Of a DNA stretch of 64,000 bases, positions 45,013-53,428 are shown one piece after another (the first letter of the stretch is position 1; each line of letters begins with the position of its first letter). The stretch comes from Ralstonia thomasii (lineage in GTDB: Bacteria; Pseudomonadota; Gammaproteobacteria; Burkholderiales; Burkholderiaceae), in the NCBI RefSeq assembly GCF_958405895.1, contig NZ_CATZAR010000008.1, one strand, 5' to 3'. The translations under genes were made by a program, and so were the position numbers. The notes under the pieces were generated by a model. It did no database searches. It was not told the DNA's origin and worked only from the letters and a program-made list of their open reading frames with translations.

Positions 45013-46878
45013 TCAGCCGAGTTCCTCGATACGTTTGCCGGCGAGCGCCTTGCGAATGCCGCGGTCCATGCGGCGCGCGGCGAATTCGTCGGTGCCATGC
45101 GACAGGGCATCCACGGCGTCCTTGATGGCGCGATGGTCTTCGCCCTGCATGGTGGTGCGCAGCGCGGCAATTTCGGTGTCGATGGCGGCACGCTCCTCGG
45201 GCGACAGCAGATCGCCATCGGCCGCCAGCGCCTGTGACAGCGCCTCAAGCAGGCGTTCGCCTTCAACGCGCTCTTCGGCCAGCGCTCGACGGCGCATGTC
45301 GTCTTCGGCGGATTGGAAACCTTCCTGCAACATGCGGGCGACATCGTCATCGCCCAGACCGTACGACGGCTTCACCGCAATCGACGCTTCCACGCCCGAC
45401 ACCGTTTCGCGTGCGGACACCGATAGCAAGCCATCGGCATCCACCTGATACGTCACGCGGATGCGTGCGGCGCCAGCCACCATCGGCGGGATGCCGCGCA
45501 ACTCGAAACGCGCCAAGGATCGACAATCGCTCGCCAGTTCGCGCTCGCCTTGCAGGACGTGGATCGCCATCGCCGTCTGGCCGTCCTTGAAGGTGGTGAA
45601 TTCCTGGGCGCGTGCGACGGGAATCGTGCTGTTGCGCGGGATGATCTTCTCGACCAGGCCACCCATCGTCTCGACGCCCAGCGACAGCGGGATCACGTCG
45701 AGCAGCAGCCAGTCTTCACCCGGTGCCCGGTTACCGGCCAACAGGTTGGCCTGCATGGCCGCGCCAATGGCGACCACCTGATCCGGATCGAGGTTCGTGA
45801 GCGGCGTCTGACCGAACAGCTGACCCACGGCACGGCGGATGATCGGCATGCGCGTCGCGCCGCCTACGAGCACCACGCCCTTTACGTCTTCCACCGTCAC
45901 GCCTGCATCGCGCAGCGCACGGCGCACGGGCGACAGCGTCTTCTGCACGAGAGTGGCGGTCAGTTCGGCAAAGGTCTCAGCGGTCAGCACGAGATGCACG
46001 GTCTCGCCGGTGGAGAGCATCGCGTCGATCTCGGTGCTGTCGGCGGTGGACAGCCATTCCTTGGCGGCCCGCGCCTTGTTCAGCAGCAGGCGCGTGTCTT
46101 CGGCAGAGAGCGGTTGCAGGCCGGCCTGCTCGACGACCCAGCACACGATGCGCTGGTCGAAATCGTCACCGCCGAGCGCGGAGTCCCCGCCCGTCGACAT
46201 CACCTCGAACACGCCCTTGGTGAGCTTGAGCACAGAGATGTCGAACGTACCGCCACCCAGGTCGTAGACCGCGTAGATGCCTTCGGAGCCGTTGTCCAGG
46301 CCATAGGCGATGGCAGCTGCGGTCGGCTCGTTCAGCAGGCGCAGCACGTTCAGGCCCGCCAGCTTGGCGGCGTCCTTGGTGGCTTGCCGCTGTGCGTCGT
46401 CAAAGTACGCAGGGACAGTGATGACGGCGCCGACGAGTTCATCGCCGAGCGTATCTTCCGCGCGCTGGCGCAGCGTGGCCAGGATCTCCGCCGACACTTC
46501 CACCGGGCTCTTCACGCCGGCCACGGTCTTCAACTGCACCATGCCGGGCGCGTCGACAAAGTCGTACGGCGTGTTCTCGATGTGGGCAACATCCTTCAGG
46601 CCACGCCCCATGAAACGCTTGACCGAGATGATGGTGTTCTTCGGGTCGCGCACGGCTTCGGCCTGGGCCTTGTAGCCGATATGCGCACCGCCTGTGGGCA
46701 GGTAGCGCACCACGGAGGGCAATAGGGGGCGCCCCTGATCGTCGGGCAGCACTTCCGGCACGCTGCTGCGCACGGAGGCCACCAGCGAGTTGGTCGTGCC
46801 CAGGTCGATGCCGACCGCCAGACGGCGCTGGTGCGGTGCGGGTGATTCGCCAGGTTCGGAAATCTGCAGTAAAGCCAT
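45013..46878 (-). CDS. hscA: Fe-S assembly chaperone HscA
   Basis: HscA is the Hsp70-class ATPase that takes the cluster-loaded IscU from HscB and drives cluster transfer. The 621-residue protein has the phosphate motif GIDLGTTNSLVASV near residue 23, the DLGGGTFDISVL loop, and the substrate-binding domain with typical HscA spacing. The ATG at 46878 is chosen; the frame extends 17 codons upstream without match. It lies 69 bases after hscB. Confidence 0.97.
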   Translation of the reverse strand: MALLQISEPGESPAPHQRRLAVGIDLGTTNSLVASVRSSVPEVLPDDQGRPLLPSVVRYLPTGGAHIGYKAQAEAVRDPKNTIISVKRFMGRGLKDVAHIENTPYDFVDAPGMVQLKTVAGVKSPVEVSAEILATLRQRAEDTLGDELVGAVITVPAYFDDAQRQATKDAAKLAGLNVLRLLNEPTAAAIAYGLDNGSEGIYAVYDLGGGTFDISVLKLTKGVFEVMSTGGDSALGGDDFDQRIVCWVVEQAGLQPLSAEDTRLLLNKARAAKEWLSTADSTEIDAMLSTGETVHLVLTAETFAELTATLVQKTLSPVRRALRDAGVTVEDVKGVVLVGGATRMPIIRRAVGQLFGQTPLTNLDPDQVVAIGAAMQANLLAGNRAPGEDWLLLDVIPLSLGVETMGGLVEKIIPRNSTIPVARAQEFTTFKDGQTAMAIHVLQGERELASDCRSLARFELRGIPPMVAGAARIRVTYQVDADGLLSVSARETVSGVEASIAVKPSYGLGDDDVARMLQEGFQSAEDDMRRRALAEERVEGERLLEALSQALAADGDLLSPEERAAIDTEIAALRTTMQGEDHRAIKDAVDALSHGTDEFAARRMDRGIRKALAGKRIEELG

Positions 46879-46947
46879 GGGGATGTCTCGATTGCGCGGA
46901 TGGGCTGCCTGCCGGGGCAAACCTAACATTGTCGCAAATTCTGGGTT

Positions 46948-47487
46948 CTAGTCTTCCAGCCGGTCGATGGCCTCGGCGGTGTCGCGTTCGATCTTTTCGA
47001 TGAACATCAATTGGCGCACGGCATCGGCTGCTGCTGCGGTGTTGCCATCGCTATTGAGCAGACCGGACAGCGCCTGATAGCGCGTGCGTTTTTCCTTGCG
47101 CAGCATGCCAAGCAAATCATCCAGCGCATCGACGTTGCGCTCCGCCTTGGCGTCGCCCAAGGCTTCGCGCCATTCCATTTGCTGCATCAGAAACGCGGGC
47201 GGCATGGCCGTGTTGTTCTCTGCCTGCACGTCGATACCGCGCAGGTGCAGCAGATACGTCGCCCGTTTGAGCGGGTCACGCAGCGTCTGATACGCCTCGT
47301 TCGCACGTGTGGCCCACTGCATGGCGACGCGGCGTTCGGCATCGCCCGCATGGGCATAACGATCCGGATGCGCCTGCGACTGCACGGTGCGATACGCAGC
47401 GTTCAGCGCGTCGTCGTCGACCTCGAAGTGCTCGGGCAGACCGAAGAGAGAAAAATGCGTCGTGTTCGCTGACAAGCCGGAATTCAT
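46948..47487 (-). CDS. hscB: Fe-S assembly co-chaperone HscB
   Basis: HscB is the J-domain partner of HscA and delivers IscU to it. The 179-residue protein has the HPD motif at residues 40-42 and the C-terminal three-helix IscU-binding domain. No N-terminal zinc cysteines are present, as expected for the bacterial form. It lies 44 bases after the DUF3565 gene. Confidence 0.95.
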   Translation of the reverse strand: MNSGLSANTTHFSLFGLPEHFEVDDDALNAAYRTVQSQAHPDRYAHAGDAERRVAMQWATRANEAYQTLRDPLKRATYLLHLRGIDVQAENNTAMPPAFLMQQMEWREALGDAKAERNVDALDDLLGMLRKEKRTRYQALSGLLNSDGNTAAAADAVRQLMFIEKIERDTAEAIDRLED

Positions 47488-47531
47488 GAATAAAAAAAGC
47501 GGCTGCGCCGCCTAGTGTTCCTTCGTGTTTC

Positions 47532-47732
47532 TTATTCGACCGGCTCACCCCGATCGCACTTCAGGCACTCGACCACCACGCCCATCTTGCTGGCGCGCCC
47601 GGCTTCGGTTTCAGTCCAGGGGCGCAACTGCCAAGGCGGATCGTGGCGCATATGCTGCCCATGTCCGCAAGCGAGACGGGCGACCCAATGGCCCTCCTCG
47701 TCCCGCTCGAAACCGACAATCGGCTGCTTCAA
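47532..47732 (-). CDS. DUF3565 Cys/His-rich protein within the isc operon
   Basis: A 66-residue protein reads KQPIVGFERDEEGHW from residue 2, the usual DUF3565 start; I chose the TTG at 47732, 10 bases after the iscA stop. A GTG at 47762 overlapping iscA is the alternative (76 residues). It has Cys22, His24, His27 and His30 (CGHGQHMRH) and a Cys56-x2-Cys59 pair, a pattern that suggests a metal-binding site. Function is unknown. Its place between iscA and hscB, in the same direction, suggests co-expression with the cluster machinery. Confidence 0.85.
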   Translation of the reverse strand: MKQPIVGFERDEEGHWVARLACGHGQHMRHDPPWQLRPWTETEAGRASKMGVVVECLKCDRGEPVE

Positions 47733-47742
47733 TGTGCCCCGC

Positions 47743-48063
47743 TCACACGCGGAACGATTCACCGCAGCCGCACTCGTCCTTCACGTTTGGATTATTGAAG
47801 CGGAACCCTTCGTTCAGCCCCTCGCGTGCGTAGTCCAACTCAGTGCCGTCGATGTACGGCAGGCTCTTCGGATCGACGATCACCTTGACGCCGTTGGATT
47901 CGAAGACCTGGTCTTCGGTGGCAATCTCATCTGCATATTCGAGCTTGTAGGCCAGGCCCGAACAGCCCGTGGTCTTCACGCCCACGCGCAGGCCCACGCC
48001 CTTGCCACGGCGGGTCAGGTAGCGGGAAACGTGCTGCGCGGCCTTGTCGGTCAGGGTGATCAT
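47743..48063 (-). CDS. iscA: Fe-S cluster carrier protein IscA
   Basis: IscA is an A-type carrier that passes clusters to target proteins. The 106-residue protein has the three conserved cysteines, Cys34 (TTGCSG), Cys98 and Cys100 (ECGCGESF). It lies 26 bases after iscU. Confidence 0.97.
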   Translation of the reverse strand: MITLTDKAAQHVSRYLTRRGKGVGLRVGVKTTGCSGLAYKLEYADEIATEDQVFESNGVKVIVDPKSLPYIDGTELDYAREGLNEGFRFNNPNVKDECGCGESFRV

Positions 48064-48089
48064 GCTGCGTCCTTTCTATCCAAACCGGC

Positions 48090-48491
48090 TCAAGCAGCCT
48101 TCTGCTCGGCCGAACCGTGCTTTTCCTTGTAGTCGGCCACGGCCGCCTTGATGGCGTCTTCGGCCAGAATCGAGCAGTGGATCTTCACCGGCGGCAGGGC
48201 CAGCTCTTCAGCGATGGCCGTGTTGCGGATTTCCAGCGCCTGATCCAGCGTCTTGCCCTTCACCCATTCCGTCACCAGCGACGACGAAGCGATGGCCGAA
48301 CCGCAGCCGTAGGTCTTGAACTTGGCGTCTTCAATCACGCCCTGCTCGTTGACCTTGATCTGCAGCTTCATCACGTCGCCGCAAGCCGGCGCGCCGACCA
48401 TGCCGGTGCCGACCGTGTCGTCGCCCTTCTCGAACGAACCGACGTTGCGCGGGTTTTCGTAATGGTCCAGAACTTGGTTGCTGTAAGACAT
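48090..48491 (-). CDS. iscU: Fe-S scaffold protein IscU
   Basis: IscU is the scaffold on which clusters are built. The 133-residue protein has Cys37 (APACGD), Cys63 (YGCGSA) and Cys106 (KIHCSIL), the aspartate of ACGDVM, and LPPVK (99-103), which is the HscA recognition motif. It lies 59 bases after iscS. Confidence 0.98.
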   Translation of the reverse strand: MSYSNQVLDHYENPRNVGSFEKGDDTVGTGMVGAPACGDVMKLQIKVNEQGVIEDAKFKTYGCGSAIASSSLVTEWVKGKTLDQALEIRNTAIAEELALPPVKIHCSILAEDAIKAAVADYKEKHGSAEQKAA

Positions 48492-48550
48492 TTCACACCT
48501 CTTTCAATCGTTGGCTGGCGCGGGGGCGCCGTTGTTCTCAAACGCCGCGC

Positions 48551-49768
48551 TCAGTGCGCCGCCCATTGAATGCTGTTCAGATCCACGCCGTCCTTATACA
48601 TCTCCCACAGCGGAGACAGGTCGCGCAGCTTGCCGATCTTGCTCTTGAGCAGCTCGACCACGTAGTCGACTTCTTCTTCCGTCGTGAAGCGGCCCACCGT
48701 GAAGCGGATCGAGCTGTGCGCGAGTTCATCGTTGCGGCCCAGCGCACGCAGCACGTACGAAGGCTCCAGCGAGGCCGACGTGCAGGCCGACCCCGACGAC
48801 ACGGCGACGTCCTTGATCGCCATGATCAGCGACTCGCCTTCCACAAAGTTGAAGCTGATGTTCAGGTTGTGCGGCACACGGGCTTCCATGTCGCCGTTCA
48901 CGTACACCTCTTCCATCGTGTTCAGGCCGCGATACAGGCGGTCGCGCAGCATGCGGATGCGCTCGTTCTCGGTCGCCATTTCTTCCTTGGCGATGCGGAA
49001 GGCCTCACCCATGCCGACGATCTGGTGCGTGGCCAGCGTACCCGAGCGCATGCCGCGCTCATGTCCACCGCCGTGCATCTGCGCTTCGATACGGATACGC
49101 GGCTTGCGGCGCACGTACAGCGCGCCGATGCCCTTCGGCCCATACGTCTTATGCGCCGAGAACGACATTAGGTCAACCTTCAGCTTCTGCAGGTCGATTT
49201 CCACCTTGCCCGTAGCCTGCGCGGCATCGACGTGAAAAATCACGCCTTTTTCGCGGCAGATTTCGCCGAGTTGCTCGATGTCCTGAATGACGCCGATTTC
49301 GTTGTTCACCATCATCACCGACGCAAGAATGGTGTCAGGGCGGATGGCTTGCTTGAAGACGTCGATATCGATCAGGCCGTTGTCCTTCACGTCCAGGTAG
49401 GTCACCTCGAAGCCCTGGCGCTCCAGCTCACGCGTCGTGTCCAGCACAGCCTTGTGCTCGGTCTTCACGGTGATGATGTGCTTGCCCTTGCTGCTGTAAA
49501 AGTTGGCAGCGCCCTTGATGGCTAGGTTGTCGGACTCCGTGGCGCCCGACGTCCAGACGATTTCGCGCGGGTCGGCATTCACCAGCGCGGCGACCTGCTC
49601 GCGCGCGGTCTCGACGGCCTTCTCGGCTTCCCAGCCAAACGGGTGGCTGCGCGAAGCCGGGTTGCCGAAGCTCTCGCGCAGATACGGAATCATCTTGTCG
49701 ACGACGCGCGGGTCCACCGGCGTCGTCGCGGAATAGTCCATGTAGATGGGAAGTTGCGGGGTGCTCAT
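48551..49768 (-). CDS. iscS: Cysteine desulfurase IscS
   Basis: IscS is the PLP enzyme that supplies sulfur for clusters and tRNA thiolation. The 405-residue protein has the PLP lysine Lys207 (SAHKTYGPKG) and the persulfide Cys329 on the mobile loop SSGSACTSASLEP, one position from the E. coli numbers 206 and 328. The ATG at 49768 is chosen; a 71-codon extension upstream is unrelated. It follows iscR by 73 bases. Confidence 0.98.
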   Translation of the reverse strand: MSTPQLPIYMDYSATTPVDPRVVDKMIPYLRESFGNPASRSHPFGWEAEKAVETAREQVAALVNADPREIVWTSGATESDNLAIKGAANFYSSKGKHIITVKTEHKAVLDTTRELERQGFEVTYLDVKDNGLIDIDVFKQAIRPDTILASVMMVNNEIGVIQDIEQLGEICREKGVIFHVDAAQATGKVEIDLQKLKVDLMSFSAHKTYGPKGIGALYVRRKPRIRIEAQMHGGGHERGMRSGTLATHQIVGMGEAFRIAKEEMATENERIRMLRDRLYRGLNTMEEVYVNGDMEARVPHNLNISFNFVEGESLIMAIKDVAVSSGSACTSASLEPSYVLRALGRNDELAHSSIRFTVGRFTTEEEVDYVVELLKSKIGKLRDLSPLWEMYKDGVDLNSIQWAAH

Positions 49769-49841
49769 ATCTTGTCTGCCTTGTGTGGGGGGCGATGTTC
49801 TTGTGTGGACTGGCGTCGCGGCCAGTCTCACGCTAGCGCAA

Positions 49842-50435
49842 TCACGACTGCGCCAGACTGAAAACGGAGTTGACCAGCGGTGCTCGCTTGACGGGCTCGG
49901 CGGCCACCGACGCGGTAGCCGGCGTGTCAACGGCGCGGGCGCGTGTCGGTGTGCGTTCGCGGCGAGCCGGACGCGCTTCACGCATGTCCTGGATCACTTC
50001 TGGCTGACGCTCGCGTTGCTGATCGACCAGGTTCTGCAGCGACACCGAATCGAGATACTCGACCATCTTCTGATTGAGCGTGGCCCACAAATCGTGCGTC
50101 ATGCAGCGGCCCGTATGGCCACCGACATGCTCTTCGCCGCCGCAGTTGCCCTTGCCGCCGCATTGGGTGGCGTCCAGCGGCTCATCCACGGCGATGATGA
50201 TGTCGGCAACGGTAACGTCGTCGGCACGGCGGGCGAGGCTGTAGCCGCCGCCCGGACCGCGCACGCTTTCCACGATTTCGTGGCGGCGCAGTTTGCCGAA
50301 CAGCTGCTCAAGATACGACAGCGAAATCTTCTGACGCTGGCTGATGCCGGCCAGCGTGACCGGACCCTGCTCTTGGCGCAGCGCCAAGTCAATCATGGCG
50401 GTGACCGCGAAGCGGCCTTTGGTGGTCAATCTCAT
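49842..50435 (-). CDS. iscR: Iron-sulfur cluster regulator IscR
   Basis: IscR is an Rrf2-family repressor that, when carrying a [2Fe-2S] cluster, shuts off the isc operon. The 197-residue protein has the winged helix (MRLTTKGRFAVTAMIDLAL) and ligands Cys92, Cys98, Cys111 and His114. In E. coli IscR the third cysteine and histidine are at 104 and 107, so the loop here is 7 residues longer and Gly/His-rich. The C-terminus has an Arg/Ala-rich extension of about 35 residues. It heads the operon, with an IscR site over its promoter. Confidence 0.96.
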   Translation of the reverse strand: MRLTTKGRFAVTAMIDLALRQEQGPVTLAGISQRQKISLSYLEQLFGKLRRHEIVESVRGPGGGYSLARRADDVTVADIIIAVDEPLDATQCGGKGNCGGEEHVGGHTGRCMTHDLWATLNQKMVEYLDSVSLQNLVDQQRERQPEVIQDMREARPARRERTPTRARAVDTPATASVAAEPVKRAPLVNSVFSLAQS

Positions 50436-50447
50436 GGCGTCGGGGAA

Positions 50448-50472
50448 ATACCTGATCGTTTTGCTCAAGTAT
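50448..50472 (-). promoter_or_regulatory. IscR type 1 binding site
   Basis: Read on the minus strand, the halves ATACTTGAGC and GATCAGGTAT flank AAAAC. Against the E. coli type 1 consensus (ATASYYGACT and AGTCRRSTAT halves) 21 of 25 positions agree. It lies over the -10 element and just before the iscR start. Confidence 0.85.
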
Positions 50473-50497
50473 AAAGGAACCCGACAAAATCGGTCAA
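50468..50497 (-). promoter_or_regulatory. isc operon promoter
   Basis: On the minus strand TTGACC (50492-50497) and TATACT (50468-50473) are separated by 18 bases. The -10 overlaps the IscR site, as expected for repression by blocking polymerase. Confidence 0.8.
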
Positions 50498-50705
50498 CTA
50501 AGGTGTCGGGGGATTCCGCGTCGCAGCAAGGGGATTTGCAGAGCCCGAAAAACGGGATGGCCACGCGGCAGGCCGTATTGTGGACTAAAACAATCAACCA
50601 CGTTGGATAGGGCTATCACGCCACCCCCGCAGCGCAACTTGCGAGTCCGTCGTCAAGGCGCCGTCACTGCGGGTTTTTACTTATGCGGTGGAAAGCGCAA
50701 TTTCG

Positions 50706-50756
50706 TTGACTTCTGTTACGCGGTAGCCGAGACTGTCAGGTACGCAAACGTTTGCG
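50706..50756 (+). promoter_or_regulatory. Candidate rbs promoter and RbsR operator
   Basis: A perfect 14-base palindrome, CGCAAACGTTTGCG at 50743-50756, has the central AAACGTTT of LacI/RbsR operators. Upstream, TTGACT (50706-50711) could be -35, with the weak GAGACT (50729-50734) as -10, so the operator would sit near +1. Confidence 0.7.
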
Positions 50757-50858
50757 AAGAGCGAGGCGCGATTGTCCTTAGATATGCCTGACGGCATGAG
50801 GCAGCGACGACGCCCGCACCCACCCGCCCCAGATAGGCCTCTTCCTGGAGGAGACACC

Positions 50859-51818
50859 ATGGATATCCGCCGTCGCCGCGCCCTGCAACTTGGCGCGGGC
50901 TCTGTCGTAGCTGCTGCTCTGCCGTTCCCATTTTCGCTGGCGCACGCCGCCAACCAGCCGCCCAAGGTGGCGTTGGTGATGAAGTCGCTTGCCAACGAGT
51001 TCTTCCTGACCATGGAGAACGGCGCGCGTAAGCATCAGAAGGATCACGCGTCGGAGTATTCACTGCTGACCAACGGCATTCGCGACGAAACCGACACCGC
51101 TGGCCAAATCCGTCTGGTCGAGCAGATGATCGTCGCGCGCGTGGATGCGCTGGTGCTGGCCCCGGCCGATTCCAAGGCGTTGGTGCCGGTCGTCAAGAAG
51201 GCCGTGGACGCGGGCATTCTCGTCATCAACATCGACAACAGGCTGGACCCCGCGGCACTGAAAGAGAAAGGGCTGAACGTGCCCTTCGTGGGGCCGGACA
51301 ACCGCAAGGGTGCACGACTGGTGGGCGACTTCGTTGCCAAGTCGCTCAAGCCGGGCGATGCCGTGGGCATCATCGAAGGCATACCGACCACCACGAACGC
51401 CCAGCAACGTACCGCTGGCTTCAAGGACGCCGCCGAAGCCGCCAAGCTGAAGATCGCGGGGGTGCAATCGGGCGAATGGGAAATCGACAAGGGAAACAAG
51501 GTGGCAGCCGCCATGCTGCGCTCCGAGCCCGACCTGAAGGCCCTGCTGTGCGGCAACGACAACATGGCGATCGGCGCCGTATCGGCTGTGCGCGCGGCGG
51601 GCAAGCTGGGCAAGGTGCTGATTGGCGGCTATGACAACATCGACGCCATCAAGGCCATGCTGGCTGACGGGCGTGTCGTTGCGACGGCCGATCAGCACGC
51701 CGATCAGCAAGCCGTCTACGGCATCGAGACCGCCCTGAAGGCGTTAGCCGCCAAGACGCCGCAAGCGAAGCTGTCGGGTGTCGTCGAGACACCGGTCAAC
51801 CTCGTCACGCGCACGTAA
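50859..51818 (+). CDS. rbsB: Ribose-type ABC transporter substrate-binding protein
   Basis: This periplasmic sugar-binding protein (319 residues) captures ribose or a related sugar for RbsAC. GGAGGAG precedes the ATG. The export signal MDIRRRRALQLGAGSVVAAA has consecutive arginines and ends AHA (residue 30), so it may be a Tat rather than a Sec signal. The mature part has the type I periplasmic fold (KVALVMKSLANEFF, LVLAPADS, GNDNMAIGA). First gene of rbsB-A-C-R-K. Confidence 0.92.
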   Translation: MDIRRRRALQLGAGSVVAAALPFPFSLAHAANQPPKVALVMKSLANEFFLTMENGARKHQKDHASEYSLLTNGIRDETDTAGQIRLVEQMIVARVDALVLAPADSKALVPVVKKAVDAGILVINIDNRLDPAALKEKGLNVPFVGPDNRKGARLVGDFVAKSLKPGDAVGIIEGIPTTTNAQQRTAGFKDAAEAAKLKIAGVQSGEWEIDKGNKVAAAMLRSEPDLKALLCGNDNMAIGAVSAVRAAGKLGKVLIGGYDNIDAIKAMLADGRVVATADQHADQQAVYGIETALKALAAKTPQAKLSGVVETPVNLVTRT

Positions 51819-51847
51819 CGCCACAGACCGGCAAGCCGCCGCCAGCC

Positions 51848-53428
51848 ATGTCTGCCGCTTACGAACCGCGCCCGCCGCTGCTTCGTGTTTCCGCCGTCAG
51901 CAAGCACTACGCCGCCCCCGTGCTGCGAGATATCGATCTCGACGTGCACGCGGGCGAGGTGCTCGCGCTCACGGGGGAGAACGGCGCCGGCAAGAGCACG
52001 CTCTCCAAAATCCTCTGCGGGCTTGAGACGGCGACTTCCGGGTCGATGACGCTTGCCGGCACGCTCTACGCGCCTGATTCGCGCAGCGCAGCCGAGGCGC
52101 TGGGCGTGCGCATGGTGCTGCAGGAACTGAGCATGGTGCCGACGCTGACAGTGGCCGAAAACCTGTTCCTCGGCGAACTCCCCCGGCGGCTGGGTTTCGT
52201 GGATCGCTCTGCGCTGCGCTTTCGGGCCGAACAGGCGCTTGCGCGCGTGGGCCTGGACCTCGACCCCTGGACGCCCGTACACACGCTCGGCATCGGCCAC
52301 CGGCAGATGATCGAGATTGCCCGCGCGTTGGCAAGCGCATGCCGTGTGCTGATCCTCGACGAGCCGACGGCGATGCTGAGCGCGCACGAAAGCGCCACGC
52401 TGTTCGAGCGCATCGACGCGCTGCGCCGCGAAGGCGTGGCGATCATCTACATCTCTCACCGCCTGGACGAACTGGCGCGCATTGCGGATCGCATCGTCGT
52501 GCTGCGTGACGGCAAGCTCGTCACCGATGCGCCGGCTGCGACGGTCACGCAGGATGCGCTGATCCAGGCGATGGTCGGTCGCGACGTGGCCGCCTCGTCC
52601 GAAACGCAGCGGGCCGCGCGCGAACCGTGGCTCGGTGACGGCTCACCGGCGCTGCGGGTGACCGGGCTGACGCGTGCCCCGGCTGTGCGCGATGTGAGCT
52701 TTGACGTGGCGCCGGGGGAAATCTTTGGCATCGCGGGGCTGGTCGGCGCGGGGCGCACGGAACTGCTGCGACTGATCTTCGGTGCGGACCGCGCGGATGC
52801 GGGCAGCGTCGAAGTCGGCTCGCCGCTGGCGCCAGTGCGCATCCGTTCGCCGGGCGACGCGGTGCGCCACGGCATCAGCCTGCTCACCGAAGACCGCAAG
52901 GACGAAGGCCTGATGCTGAGCCTGCCCATCGCGACCAACATCGCGCTGGGCAACATGCCAGGCGTAACGAAGCGCGGCTGGCTGCAACCGGCACGCGAGC
53001 GGGTGCTGGCGCAGCGGCACATCGGCGCATTGCGCATCCGTTGCGCTGGGCCCGAGCAACCGGTCGGTGAACTCTCGGGCGGCAATCAGCAGAAGGTGGC
53101 GATTGCGCGCTGGCTGGAGCGCGACACGCCTGTGCTGCTCTTCGATGAGCCCACGCGGGGTGTGGATGTCGGCGCCAAGTTCGACATCTATACGCTGCTC
53201 GACGCGCTGGCCGCGCGAGGCAAGGCGCTGGTCGTGGTGTCGAGCGATTTGCGTGAACTCATGCAGTTGTGTGATCGCATCGGCGTCATGCGCGCCGGGC
53301 GGCTTACGCACATCTTCCAACGCGGTGGCTGGAGCCAGGACGCCTTGCTCGCCGCTGCCTTCGGTGAATCGGAAGAATCCGATTCATATGCACCTCAATC
53401 ACCCTCGGAGACCGCCGATGCGCTCTGA
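51848..53428 (+). CDS. rbsA: Ribose-type ABC transporter ATP-binding protein (tandem)
   Basis: RbsA has two fused ATPase domains in 526 residues. Domain 1 has Walker A GENGAGKST (43-51) and Walker B VLILDEPTA. Domain 2 has a degenerate Walker A (GLVGAGRTE) and the signature LSGGNQQKVAIARWL, as usual in sugar tandem ATPases. It follows rbsB by 29 bases and overlaps rbsC by 11. Confidence 0.95.
   Translation: MSAAYEPRPPLLRVSAVSKHYAAPVLRDIDLDVHAGEVLALTGENGAGKSTLSKILCGLETATSGSMTLAGTLYAPDSRSAAEALGVRMVLQELSMVPTLTVAENLFLGELPRRLGFVDRSALRFRAEQALARVGLDLDPWTPVHTLGIGHRQMIEIARALASACRVLILDEPTAMLSAHESATLFERIDALRREGVAIIYISHRLDELARIADRIVVLRDGKLVTDAPAATVTQDALIQAMVGRDVAASSETQRAAREPWLGDGSPALRVTGLTRAPAVRDVSFDVAPGEIFGIAGLVGAGRTELLRLIFGADRADAGSVEVGSPLAPVRIRSPGDAVRHGISLLTEDRKDEGLMLSLPIATNIALGNMPGVTKRGWLQPARERVLAQRHIGALRIRCAGPEQPVGELSGGNQQKVAIARWLERDTPVLLFDEPTRGVDVGAKFDIYTLLDALAARGKALVVVSSDLRELMQLCDRIGVMRAGRLTHIFQRGGWSQDALLAAAFGESEESDSYAPQSPSETADAL

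Larger units (their letters stand above)
50436..50858. promoter_or_regulatory. iscR/rbsB divergent intergenic region
   Basis: These 423 bases hold the isc promoter and IscR site on the left and the candidate rbs promoter and operator on the right. The middle, about 50500-50700, holds no credible gene and no recognised element. Confidence 0.75.
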
